Positions 9,306 to 18,240 of a stretch of 64,000 nucleotides of DNA are shown piece by piece; positions within the stretch are counted from its first letter, which is position 1, and each line of letters opens with the position of its first letter. Source of the stretch: an uncultured Lentisphaerota bacterium (GTDB lineage: Bacteria; Verrucomicrobiota; Kiritimatiellia; CAIQIC01). Position numbers and translations under genes: made by a program. Below the pieces are notes generated by a model, which was not told the DNA's origin, ran no database searches, and saw only the letters and a program-made list of their open reading frames with translations. The DNA lies in NCBI GenBank assembly GCA_903889245.1, contig CAISWQ010000033.1, positions 1-64,000 on the forward strand. The letters run 5' to 3'.

Positions 9306-9668
9306 ATGAGCAGACGTTTCTTCAGGCTGGTGCTCTCGGGACTAATCATGGCGGTCGCCGTCTGCGGAATGACGGGCGTGGCCCACGCCAAGGGCAAGCC
9401 GAAGCTTACGCAGTACACGGTGGCGGAGGTGGATGATGTGCTGGGTGTGATCACCATCGCCGAGCAGGACGGCGACCGCAAGGCCTACACGGTGACGCAG
9501 AGCACGAAGATCATGATCAACGGCTCGGCGGGCAAGCTGGCGGAGGTCAAGGCGGGGATGCGGGTTGCCAGTTTTGCGCCCACCGGTGTGGATAAGCTGG
9601 GCAGCATCACGCTCTCCGGTTCCGCGTCGGCTCCGGACAAGAAAACCGGCGGCAAAAAGAAGAAGTGA
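9306..9668 (+). CDS. small secreted protein of unknown function
   Basis: MSRRFFRLVLSGLIMAVAVCGMTGVAHA signal peptide, then about 90 aa with Lys-rich tail. Confidence 0.75.
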   Translation: MSRRFFRLVLSGLIMAVAVCGMTGVAHAKGKPKLTQYTVAEVDDVLGVITIAEQDGDRKAYTVTQSTKIMINGSAGKLAEVKAGMRVASFAPTGVDKLGSITLSGSASAPDKKTGGKKKK

Positions 9669-9722
9669 ACAACTCTCTCTCATGGGCGGCACCGGCCAGG
9701 GGTTGAAGCGGCGGCTACGGCG

Positions 9723-12611
9723 ATGAAGAAAGTTCTCCACGTTGGATGGGCCTTGTGGGCCTGTGCGGTGTTGGCGCGCGCGGCGCTGCCGGACTCGCTG
9801 GTGATCCAGTTGACCGAGACCTACACCACGGCGATGAAGGCCTTCGAGGCGGGCCGCTGGACGGAGGCCGCCGCCGGTTTGAGCAAGCTGGTGGCCAAGG
9901 TCACCGACCCGGCCGACCAGGCGAAGATCGGGCCGGTTTATTACACCGTGGGGGCGGCCCACTACAACGCGAAGCAGTACCCGCAGGCGGCCGCCGCGTT
10001 CCAGATTTTCCTGACCAAATTCCCGGATGATCCGCGCGCGCGGCAGGCGCGGCTGGCGCAGGCGCGCGCGACTTACCTCGCCAAGCAGTATGAAGCGGCC
10101 ATTCCGCTGTTCGCCGCCTATGAGGGCGTACCGGCCATGCGTTATCAGTCGCTGCTGGTGCAGGCCGAGTGTTTCAAGGCGCTCAAGAAGGACACGGAGC
10201 AGATGGCGGTGCTGGAGCGGCTGATGCTGCCGGACATCGGCGCCGCCCAGCAGGCCGAGGGCGCGCTGACGTTGATCGAACTCTATTTCCACAAGGACCA
10301 GACCGACAAGGCGCTGGAACTGCTCAACAAGCTGCACGCGCGCATCGCGGTGGTGGATAACGTGGTGGCGCTCAACCTGCTGACCGTGAAGCTCGGCGAC
10401 GAGCTGGCGGAGAAGAAAGCCTATGAGCAGGCGCTGCGCGCCTACCGCGAAGTGCGGACGCGCGAACAGGTGCTCGATTTCCAGACCAACCGCATCGCCG
10501 CCCTGGAGCAGCGCATCCAGGCCAATCAGCGTTATCTGCGCAGCGGGCGGCTCGATGCGGTGCAGGTGGCCAGCGCGAACCAGGAGCTGGAGGCGGCGGT
10601 GGAACACGCACGGAAACTGCTCGCGGTGCAGGAAAAAATGCCGGATCACCTGCCGGGCGTGGTGCTGCGGATGGGGCGCGTCTATTATGACTGGGGCCGG
10701 AAGTGGGAGGCGATCAGCGCCTTTGATTCGCTCCTAGCCGAGCATCCGAAAACGAAGGAGTGCGAGCCGGCGCTCTACGCGATGCTGGTCTGCTACGCCG
10801 ACCTCAACCGCGTCGCCCGCACGCAGGCCATGTGCGAGCGCTACCTCAAAGAATTTCCCAAGGGGCCGAATGCGGCCGGCGTGGGCTATTTGCTTGGCGC
10901 GGTTTCGTTGGAGGCGGGCGAGCCCAAACGTGCGGCGACGTTCTTCGGCCGCATCCTCGACGAGCAGCCGCAGAGCCCGCTGCGCGAGCAGTTGATTCTC
11001 GGGCTGGGCAATTCCTACGCGATGATGGGCCAGCACGTGGAGTCGCGCCGGGAATACCGGCGCTACCTGCGCGATTTCCCCAAGGGTCAGTTCCTCGAGG
11101 ACGCGCTCTATCGCGAGGCGCTGGCGACCGTCTTCCTGGGCGAGTATGAGGCCGCGCTGAAGTCGCTCAACGCCTACGTCCAGAAATATCCGCAGGGCGC
11201 CTACGCGGCCGATGCGGGCTACCGCCTTATGGTGTGCAAGTACGCCGGCTCGCTCTATGGCGAGGTGGTGGCCGATGCCCAACAGTGGCACAAGAAGTTT
11301 CCGAATCACCAGATTGCGGGTGAGATTTTTGCCGTCACCGCCGACGCCCATGCCGCGGAAAACAAACACGCCGAGGCGGCCGCGGCCTATCAGCAGGCGT
11401 TCAAGAGGGCCTCCACCGATGAGGTGCTGAACTACGCCCTGTTCGAGGCCGGCAAGCAACTGCAGAAGCTCGGCGACTGGCCGGCGGTCGCGAAGATGTT
11501 CGAGGATTTCGTGCGCGATAATCCGAACCATGCCTCGGTGGTGGCGGCGATGTACTGGATCAGCCGCGCGAAGCAGCGCGAGGGCAAGCCGGAGGAGGCC
11601 AAGGCGCTGATCATCACGCAGCTCAAGCGCGACCTGAACGAGCCGAAGCGCGAGGCGGTCGAGCAACTGCTCCAGCAGCTCGCGCAGCTCTGCGCGAAGC
11701 GGCCGCGTCCGCCAGCGCTGCCGGCCGCGGACACGAACGCCGTGGCCGCCGCTGCCGCCACGAATGCGCCGGCCGCCGCCGCCACCAACGCGGTCGCCGT
11801 CGCGCCGCCGCTCCCGCCGCCCTACGATCCCTTCCCGGAGCTGAAGCAGCAGTTGGAACCGCTGGCGGACCTGGCGAACGCGACCGGCCGGGCGCGCCTG
11901 CTCTACGCCGAGGCCGAACTGTGCAAACTGCGCCGGCAGAACGCCGACGTGCAAGACATCTATGACCGGCTGGCGAAGGACTTCACGCCGGAGCAGTTAA
12001 GCCCGGTGTTGCTCGCGCTCGTCGGCGATCACCTTCTGGAGAAGGGTGACCGCGTCAAGGCGGCGAAGTTCTTTGAGGACCTGCGCGAGGATTATCCGAA
12101 GAGCAACTACCTGGACTTCGCCTTCAACGGCCTCGGCGAAATCGCGCTGGCGGGCGGCCAGGCGCGCAAGGCGCTGGAGCTGTTCACCACGGCCGCCGAC
12201 GACCTCGCCGCGCTGAAGATCAAGGACGCGACGCTGGGCAAGGCGCGTGCGCTGCTGGAATTGGGGAAATATCCAGAGGCCAAGAAACTGTTCGCGCAGG
12301 TCGCCAGCACGCGCGAGTGGCGCGGCGAGTCCACGGCCGCGGCGGTCTTCTATCTCGGCGAGCTGGAGGCGAAGCAGGGGCGCTATCCCGAGGCGATCGC
12401 GCACTATCAGCGCGTGTTCGTGGCCTACCAGAAATTCCTGCCGTGGGCCGCGCGCGCCTATGTGCGCGGCGCGGACTGCTTCGACAAGCTCGGCAAGCGC
12501 GCCGAGGCCATCGGGCATCTGCGCGAGATGCTGCGCAACGCGAAGCTGAAGGATTTCCCCGAGACGGAACAGGCGCGCAAGCTGTTGGACACGTGGGGGG
12601 CCGCTTCGTGA
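9723..12611 (+). CDS. TPR-repeat protein with signal peptide
   Basis: Repeated TPR-like helices (YYTVGAAHYNAKQYPQAAAAFQIFL); disordered Ala/Pro linker about aa 655-700. Confidence 0.85.
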   Translation: MKKVLHVGWALWACAVLARAALPDSLVIQLTETYTTAMKAFEAGRWTEAAAGLSKLVAKVTDPADQAKIGPVYYTVGAAHYNAKQYPQAAAAFQIFLTKFPDDPRARQARLAQARATYLAKQYEAAIPLFAAYEGVPAMRYQSLLVQAECFKALKKDTEQMAVLERLMLPDIGAAQQAEGALTLIELYFHKDQTDKALELLNKLHARIAVVDNVVALNLLTVKLGDELAEKKAYEQALRAYREVRTREQVLDFQTNRIAALEQRIQANQRYLRSGRLDAVQVASANQELEAAVEHARKLLAVQEKMPDHLPGVVLRMGRVYYDWGRKWEAISAFDSLLAEHPKTKECEPALYAMLVCYADLNRVARTQAMCERYLKEFPKGPNAAGVGYLLGAVSLEAGEPKRAATFFGRILDEQPQSPLREQLILGLGNSYAMMGQHVESRREYRRYLRDFPKGQFLEDALYREALATVFLGEYEAALKSLNAYVQKYPQGAYAADAGYRLMVCKYAGSLYGEVVADAQQWHKKFPNHQIAGEIFAVTADAHAAENKHAEAAAAYQQAFKRASTDEVLNYALFEAGKQLQKLGDWPAVAKMFEDFVRDNPNHASVVAAMYWISRAKQREGKPEEAKALIITQLKRDLNEPKREAVEQLLQQLAQLCAKRPRPPALPAADTNAVAAAAATNAPAAAATNAVAVAPPLPPPYDPFPELKQQLEPLADLANATGRARLLYAEAELCKLRRQNADVQDIYDRLAKDFTPEQLSPVLLALVGDHLLEKGDRVKAAKFFEDLREDYPKSNYLDFAFNGLGEIALAGGQARKALELFTTAADDLAALKIKDATLGKARALLELGKYPEAKKLFAQVASTREWRGESTAAAVFYLGELEAKQGRYPEAIAHYQRVFVAYQKFLPWAARAYVRGADCFDKLGKRAEAIGHLREMLRNAKLKDFPETEQARKLLDTWGAAS

Positions 12612-13465
12612 GAAGCCTCGCCCTCCTGCTCACGCTCACGCTGGCGGCGCACGCGCAAAGCCTCGTCTTCAAGGATGGCAAGGTGCTCGCTGTCGGGAAG
12701 GATCTGCGGCGGCAAGGCGATATGCTCTTCACGCTGGTCGAGCTTTCCGGCGCCGCGCCGGGCCAGCCCGCGAGGACAGGCGAGGTCGGCTACGCGGTGG
12801 CGCAGATCGCGCGCCTGGAACTGCCGCCGCCCGCCCTGCTGAAAACGGCGCCCGAGCTGCTGGCGCAGGGCAAGGCCGCCGAAGCGCTCGCGCAACTGGA
12901 CCCCGCGCTGGCCAACCAGGTGACGTTCCGCGACCTGCCCGGCAGTTGGTGGGCGGAGACGGCGTTGCTCAAGCTGCGGGCGTTGAACCAACTTGGCCGC
13001 GAGGCTGAGGTCGAGCCGCTCGCCCAGCAGATCAGCACCTGCGCCGTCCATCCTGACCAGCCGCGCGCGGCGCAAGCCCAGGTGGCGCTGGCGCTGCTGC
13101 GCAAGGGCCAGACCGCCCGGGCGCTGCCGATTGCCGTCATTGTACTCAAGGAATCCAAGGAACCGGCGACGCGCGCGGTCGCCAGCGTGGTCAAGGGCGG
13201 CTGCCTCATGGAGAAGAAGGATTGGGAGGGCGCGCTGCTCGCCTACCTGAAGGTCCCGGTCTTCTTCCCTCAAGACAAGCTGCTGCTCGCGCAGGCCCTG
13301 CTGGGCGCGGGCCGTGCGCAGTTCGAGCTGTCCGACCTTGAGGCGGCCAAGGGCACGCTCAACGAATTGAAGAAAGTCTGCGCCGGCTCGCCCGAGGCGG
13401 AGCAGGTGGAAGCGGAATTGCAAAAAATCCAGCGCCGCGAGAAGGCGCTGGCGGAACCGAAATGA
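12608..13465 (+). CDS. TPR-like secreted protein, GTG start
   Basis: VRSLALLLTLTLAAHAQSLVFKDGK; overlaps the preceding stop (translational coupling). Confidence 0.75.
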   Translation: MRSLALLLTLTLAAHAQSLVFKDGKVLAVGKDLRRQGDMLFTLVELSGAAPGQPARTGEVGYAVAQIARLELPPPALLKTAPELLAQGKAAEALAQLDPALANQVTFRDLPGSWWAETALLKLRALNQLGREAEVEPLAQQISTCAVHPDQPRAAQAQVALALLRKGQTARALPIAVIVLKESKEPATRAVASVVKGGCLMEKKDWEGALLAYLKVPVFFPQDKLLLAQALLGAGRAQFELSDLEAAKGTLNELKKVCAGSPEAEQVEAELQKIQRREKALAEPK

Positions 13466-13472
13466 GGACACC

Positions 13473-14285
13473 ATGAAAATCAAAACCATGCTGCTGATCG
13501 GCCTCGCGGCCGGGGCGCTGTTGTGTACCGGGGTACAGGCGGCCGCCGAGAAACCCGCCGGCGAAAAGGCGGCGGTTTCCAAATCGCTGTGGGAACAGAT
13601 CAAGGAGGGCGGCTGGGTCATGGTCCCGATTGGCATACTCTCGATCCTGACCCTCTACCTGATCGGCGATGGCGTCGTGCGCACGGGCCGCAAGCGCGTG
13701 CTGCCGGAGCAGCACCTTGAGGCTGTGAAAGCCCATTTCAAGCAGGGCGACTATGTGGCGGCCTACAACTACTGCAAGGCGAACCCGTCGCCGTTCACCA
13801 ATGTCTGCCGCGTCGCCGTCAGTCTGCTGGGCGATGGCAAGGCGGCGGTGGAGGAAGGGCAGCTCGCGGAGCTTTCCAAGGAGAACGCGGCGATGCAGAC
13901 CTACATCTCCTATCTCTCGGTGATCGGCGTCTGCGCGCCGATGATCGGGCTGCTCGGCACGGTCACCGGCATGATCAAGGCCTTCCAGACGCTGGGCAGC
14001 GCCGGCATCGGCGATCCTTCCAGCCTCTCGGCGGCCATTGGCGAGGTGCTCGTGGCCACGGCCAGCGGCCTGTTCATCGCGATTCCCGCCTTTGGCGCGT
14101 TCTATTTCCTGCGCAACCGCGCGGGCAAGGCGCTGCACGACATTCAGGACGTGATGGCGTTGTTCTTCCGCAAGATTCCCTACGAGGATTTTGCCGGCGT
14201 CCATATTGGCGACGAGGAACTGATCGCCGCGCGGCCGAACTGGGTGGCGGAAGAGACGGCGGTCGCACCCGAGGCGGCCACATGA
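13473..14285 (+). CDS. ExbB/TolQ/MotA-type proton channel
   Basis: ISYLSVIGVCAPMIGLLGTVTGMIKAFQ and ALVATASGLFIAIPAF-like ExbB motifs. Confidence 0.92.
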   Translation: MKIKTMLLIGLAAGALLCTGVQAAAEKPAGEKAAVSKSLWEQIKEGGWVMVPIGILSILTLYLIGDGVVRTGRKRVLPEQHLEAVKAHFKQGDYVAAYNYCKANPSPFTNVCRVAVSLLGDGKAAVEEGQLAELSKENAAMQTYISYLSVIGVCAPMIGLLGTVTGMIKAFQTLGSAGIGDPSSLSAAIGEVLVATASGLFIAIPAFGAFYFLRNRAGKALHDIQDVMALFFRKIPYEDFAGVHIGDEELIAARPNWVAEETAVAPEAAT

Positions 14286-14316
14286 AAGCCGCGCCGCGCA
14301 ACAGGAGGGCCTGCTA

Positions 14317-14778
14317 ATGGCTGGCGGTGGTGGCGGTGGCGATAGCGGCGAACCTGAATTCCAGGTGGCACCGATGATTGATGTGCTGCTCGTGCTGCTC
14401 ATCTTCTTCATGAGCATCACCACGGCGCAGGTGTTGAAGGTGGACAAGAGCATCCAGCTCCCGCTCGCCCCCAACGCCATCAAGAAGGACAACCAGCGCG
14501 CCGAGGCGATCATCAATGTGCGCTGGAACGAGGGCACGAAGAAGGCCACGTTCGTCGTGGATGACAAGCTCTACGCCGACACCGCCGAACTCGTGAAGGT
14601 GCTGGTCGTCGCCAAGAAAACCGGCGAGGCCAAGGTGACCCACGGGCCGAACCTCGGCTTCCGTTGCGTCATCCGCGGCGACCGCCTGGCGCAGGCCGGG
14701 GCGATCTCACGCGCGATGGCCGCCGCCGCCGAGGCCGGCATCAGCGATATCTCGTTCTCCGCCGCCAACCGGGATTGA
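14317..14778 (+). CDS. ExbD/TolR family protein (1)
   Basis: EFQVAPMIDVLLVLLIFFMSIT with conserved TM Asp. Confidence 0.9.
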   Translation: MAGGGGGGDSGEPEFQVAPMIDVLLVLLIFFMSITTAQVLKVDKSIQLPLAPNAIKKDNQRAEAIINVRWNEGTKKATFVVDDKLYADTAELVKVLVVAKKTGEAKVTHGPNLGFRCVIRGDRLAQAGAISRAMAAAAEAGISDISFSAANRD

Positions 14779-14781
14779 ACC

Positions 14782-15231
14782 ATGCGCCGCCTTGAACCCT
14801 TTCCCGCAGGCGAAGCCAACTTCGGCTTCCAGATCGCGCCGATGATTGATGTCGTCTTCGTCATCATGCTCTTCTTCATGGTCATGGCCGGTGCCGTGAA
14901 GGTCGAGCGCGAACTGAACACCAAGTTGCCCGGGACCGCCGAGACCAGCGGGCCGATGGACTTCGTGGATGAGATCATCATCAACATCTCCATCGCCGGC
15001 GAGGTGACGCTCAACGATGAGCCGATGGACACGCCCGCGAGCAAGGACCTGCCCCAACTCCGCAACACGCTGCTGCGCCTCAAGCAGGGCAGCGATGCCG
15101 CCAAGACACCCGTCATGGTCACGATTGTCAGCGAGGGCGAGGCGCGCTATCACCGCACGGTGGATGTGCTCGACGCGCTCGCCGTCGCCCAGATCGAGAA
15201 CGTCACCTTCACCGTCAGCGAGGAAGAATGA
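14782..15231 (+). CDS. ExbD/TolR family protein (2)
   Basis: NFGFQIAPMIDVVFVIMLFFMVMAG. Confidence 0.9.
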   Translation: MRRLEPFPAGEANFGFQIAPMIDVVFVIMLFFMVMAGAVKVERELNTKLPGTAETSGPMDFVDEIIINISIAGEVTLNDEPMDTPASKDLPQLRNTLLRLKQGSDAAKTPVMVTIVSEGEARYHRTVDVLDALAVAQIENVTFTVSEEE

Positions 15232-16622
15232 GCAGCTCCGGTGACTTGAACGTGGCGGAGTGGCTGGCCGGTCTCGGCCTGGGCCAGTATGCGGAACTGT
15301 TCGCCGCGCACAACATCACCGGCGACCTGCTGGCGGGACTCACCGATGCCGACCTGAAAACGCTGGGCATCGCCTCGCTCGGCCACCGCAAGCGGCTGTT
15401 GCAGAAAATCCAGAAGCGGCCGGCGGGCGTCGTGGCGCCACCGGCGACCACGACTCCGAAAAAACCAGCGCCCGCCGCGCCACCTGCGCCGCCCGTTGCA
15501 GCGCAGAAGCCCGCGCCCACGGCACGCGCAAAAACTGCGCCGGCCGGTGTTGTGGCAGCGGCCGCTGATGCCGTGGCACAGGCGCCGGTAACGGCGGTGT
15601 CCGCCACGCGCGTCAAGCAACCCAGCCGCGGGCGCATCGCCGCCTTCATCGGCGGCCATTTTCTCCTCGTCAGCATCTGCGTGCATCTGCTTTTTGGCGT
15701 CGGCGCCACGCTCTACGTCGTGCAGATCATCCAGGCCAAGCGCAAGGTCACCTTCCAGAACGGGCCGCCCACGCTCAATCCGAGCACACGCGTACTCGAA
15801 CACAAGGTGGCGATGGCGCAGAAGAAGAAAGCCGGCGGCGCGCCGCCGCAGGCCAGGCGCATCGCCTCGACCGGCCTCGCGAAAGTATCGCTGCCGGATA
15901 TGCCCAGCATTCCCAGCGCGACGACCGTGGTGCCCGGCATGATGGCGGGCATGGGCGGCGCGGGCTTCGGCACGGGCCTCGGCTTCGGCAGTGGTATGGG
16001 CAGCGGGATGGGCGGCGGCGGCGGTGGCGGTGGCATCGGCTTCTTTGGCCTGCGGATGGCCGCACGCAACATCGTGCTGGTCATAGATATTTCCGGCAGC
16101 ATGATCCAGGGCAAGAAGGACCGGACCGCCTACGACCGGCTCGAGAAGGAGGCCGTCACCGCCATTCAAGGACTCGATCTGAACTCGCGCCTGAACATCA
16201 TCGCCTTCTCGGGCTCGCCCTTTGTCTTCAGCGAGAAGTCGGTGACGGCCGGGCCTGGCGACAAGAACCGCGCCATCGAATGGCTCAAAAGCTACAGCCC
16301 CTGCCACTGCCTGCCCTCCGGTGTGACCAAGGGCAATGGCAAAATCTGGCAGTCGGGCAAGGGCAAGCGCCACTCGGGCACCAGCAGCGAGAAGGCGCTG
16401 GAGCGCGCGTTTGAACTCAAGCCGGACACGATCCTGTTCGTCTCCGATGGCGAGCCGACGGACGCCAAGCCGAACGAAATCCTGAAGCACGTGGAGAGCT
16501 GGCAGCGACAGCAGCAGAAGAAGGTCATCATCAACACCATCGCCTATCACGCCGATAGCGGCGAAGATTTCATGGAGAACCTGGCCAAGCAAAACGGCGG
16601 CCAGTTCAAGAACATCCGGTAA
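15228..16622 (+). CDS. SAM domain, TonB-like TM, Gly-rich stalk, von Willebrand A domain
   Basis: SAM: VAEWLAGLGLGQYAELFAAHNITGDLLAGLTDADLKTLGI; TM LLVSICVHLLFGVGATLYVV (SxxxH); MIDAS DISGSM and SDGEPTD. Confidence 0.85.
   Translation: MSSSGDLNVAEWLAGLGLGQYAELFAAHNITGDLLAGLTDADLKTLGIASLGHRKRLLQKIQKRPAGVVAPPATTTPKKPAPAAPPAPPVAAQKPAPTARAKTAPAGVVAAAADAVAQAPVTAVSATRVKQPSRGRIAAFIGGHFLLVSICVHLLFGVGATLYVVQIIQAKRKVTFQNGPPTLNPSTRVLEHKVAMAQKKKAGGAPPQARRIASTGLAKVSLPDMPSIPSATTVVPGMMAGMGGAGFGTGLGFGSGMGSGMGGGGGGGGIGFFGLRMAARNIVLVIDISGSMIQGKKDRTAYDRLEKEAVTAIQGLDLNSRLNIIAFSGSPFVFSEKSVTAGPGDKNRAIEWLKSYSPCHCLPSGVTKGNGKIWQSGKGKRHSGTSSEKALERAFELKPDTILFVSDGEPTDAKPNEILKHVESWQRQQQKKVIINTIAYHADSGEDFMENLAKQNGGQFKNIR
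15656..16062. repeat. near-identical intragenic duplicated segment, copy 1
   Basis: TM plus stalk region, about 95% identical by eye to 17075-17469. Confidence 0.9.
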
Positions 16623-16641
16623 CGGGCGGCCGCGCAGCACC

Positions 16642-18240
16642 ATGAGCACACCCTCTTCAGCCAACAACCGGTCCTTCGACATAGGTGCCTGGCTGGAAGC
16701 CCTCGGCCTGGACCAGTACGCCGCGGTCTTTGCGAAGCAGGACATCCGCCCGGAACAGCTCGCGGACCTGACCGATGCCGATTTGAAAGAGCTGGGTGTG
16801 GCCGCGCTCGGCCACCGCAAGCGGCTGTTGTTGGAGATAAAAAAACTGGTGGAGGCGGACGCGCTGACCAGCGCGCCGCCTGCGCCGGTCCCGGTCGCCG
16901 TTGCTCCACCGCCGCCCACCGCGCCGGCGCCAGCGAAGAAACACATCCGTACGCCGCCCGCCACCATCGAACCACCGGCAGCCGCCGCAGCCGAGACGCC
17001 GGCGCCCGCACAGCCCGCGCGCGTTCCCACCCGCTTCCGCCAGAACTGCGTGGTGGCCTTTATCGGCAGCCACTTCCTGCTCGTCAGCATCTGCGTGCAT
17101 CTGCTTTTTGGCGTCGGCGCCACGCTCTACGTCGTGCAGATCATCCAGGCCAAGCGCAAGGTCACATTCCAGAACGGGCCGCCCACGCTCAATCCGAGCA
17201 CACGCGTGCTCGAACACAAGGTGGCGATGGCGCAGAAGAAAAAAGCCGGCGGCGCGCCGCCACAGGCCAGGCGCATTGCCTCGACCGGCCTCGCGAAAGT
17301 TTCGCTGCCGGACATGCCGAGCATTCCCAGCGCGACAACCGTGGTGCCCGGCATGATGGCGGGCATGGGCGGCGCGGGCTTCGGCACGGGCCTCGGCTTC
17401 GGCAGCGGCATGGGCAGCGGCATGGGCGGCGGCGGCGGGGGCGGCGGGTTCGGCTTCTTTGGGCTGCGCGGCACCGGCGATGGCTTGATCGGCACCTTCT
17501 ATGACTTCAAGCGCGACGAGCACGGCAAGCCGACCGGACTCAAGGCTTGGGGCGGTGGCAAGGGGGACGGCGGCCGCAAGACCTACACCGACATCCTCAA
17601 GGACTTTGTGAACAGCAGCGCGTGGAAAGTACCGTCCAGCCACAAGCATTTCACCTCGAAGGCGCGGCTGACCTCCAAGGCTTTTTTCTTTCCGGCCATC
17701 CACGATGACGAGGCCGGCAAGGCCTTCCAGACGCCCGAGGCCGGACCGGGTATGTGGGTCGCTCACTACGCCGGCATGGTCACGCCGCCGGTCACCGGCC
17801 GCTACCGGTTCGTCGGCTGGGGCGATAACGTCATGATCGTGGGCCTCAACGGCAAGGTGGTGCTCGACGCCTCCGACATCGGCTACGTGGATCGCTCGCG
17901 CGCCCACAAAGGCGCCGTCAGCTTCCCCAAGAAAGGCAGCACACCCATGTTCGAGGGCGACTGGTTCGCGCTCTCCGCCAACATGGCGGTCAAGATAGAC
18001 ATCCTGCTCGGCGACGAAGGCGGCATCTTCTGCGCGGGCCTGCATATCCAGAAGGAAGGCGAGAGCTACAGCAGCGGCAAGGGCGGGGTGCCCACGCTGC
18101 CGCTCTGGCTCGCCGGCGCGCTGGGCCCGGAGGAGAAAAAACTCTACGGCACCTACCTCGGCGGGCAGGCGTTCGGCGGACCGGTCTTCCGCTCCAAACC
18201 CACCACCACCGGCTCACTCATGGATACGATCCGACGCTGA
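16642..18240 (+). CDS. SAM domain, TonB-like TM, Gly-rich stalk, PA14-like domain
   Basis: IGAWLEALGLDQYAAVFAKQDIRPEQLADLTDADLKELGV; same TM/stalk; VTGRYRFVGWGDNVMIVGLNGKVVLDAS. Confidence 0.82.
   Translation: MSTPSSANNRSFDIGAWLEALGLDQYAAVFAKQDIRPEQLADLTDADLKELGVAALGHRKRLLLEIKKLVEADALTSAPPAPVPVAVAPPPPTAPAPAKKHIRTPPATIEPPAAAAAETPAPAQPARVPTRFRQNCVVAFIGSHFLLVSICVHLLFGVGATLYVVQIIQAKRKVTFQNGPPTLNPSTRVLEHKVAMAQKKKAGGAPPQARRIASTGLAKVSLPDMPSIPSATTVVPGMMAGMGGAGFGTGLGFGSGMGSGMGGGGGGGGFGFFGLRGTGDGLIGTFYDFKRDEHGKPTGLKAWGGGKGDGGRKTYTDILKDFVNSSAWKVPSSHKHFTSKARLTSKAFFFPAIHDDEAGKAFQTPEAGPGMWVAHYAGMVTPPVTGRYRFVGWGDNVMIVGLNGKVVLDASDIGYVDRSRAHKGAVSFPKKGSTPMFEGDWFALSANMAVKIDILLGDEGGIFCAGLHIQKEGESYSSGKGGVPTLPLWLAGALGPEEKKLYGTYLGGQAFGGPVFRSKPTTTGSLMDTIRR
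17075..17469. repeat. near-identical intragenic duplicated segment, copy 2
   Basis: See copy 1. Confidence 0.9.

Noticed and set aside
15150-17123. 657-aa and similar minus-strand ORFs across the SAM operon
   Set aside because: Shadow frames of the Gly/Ala-rich stalks; no start context or motif.
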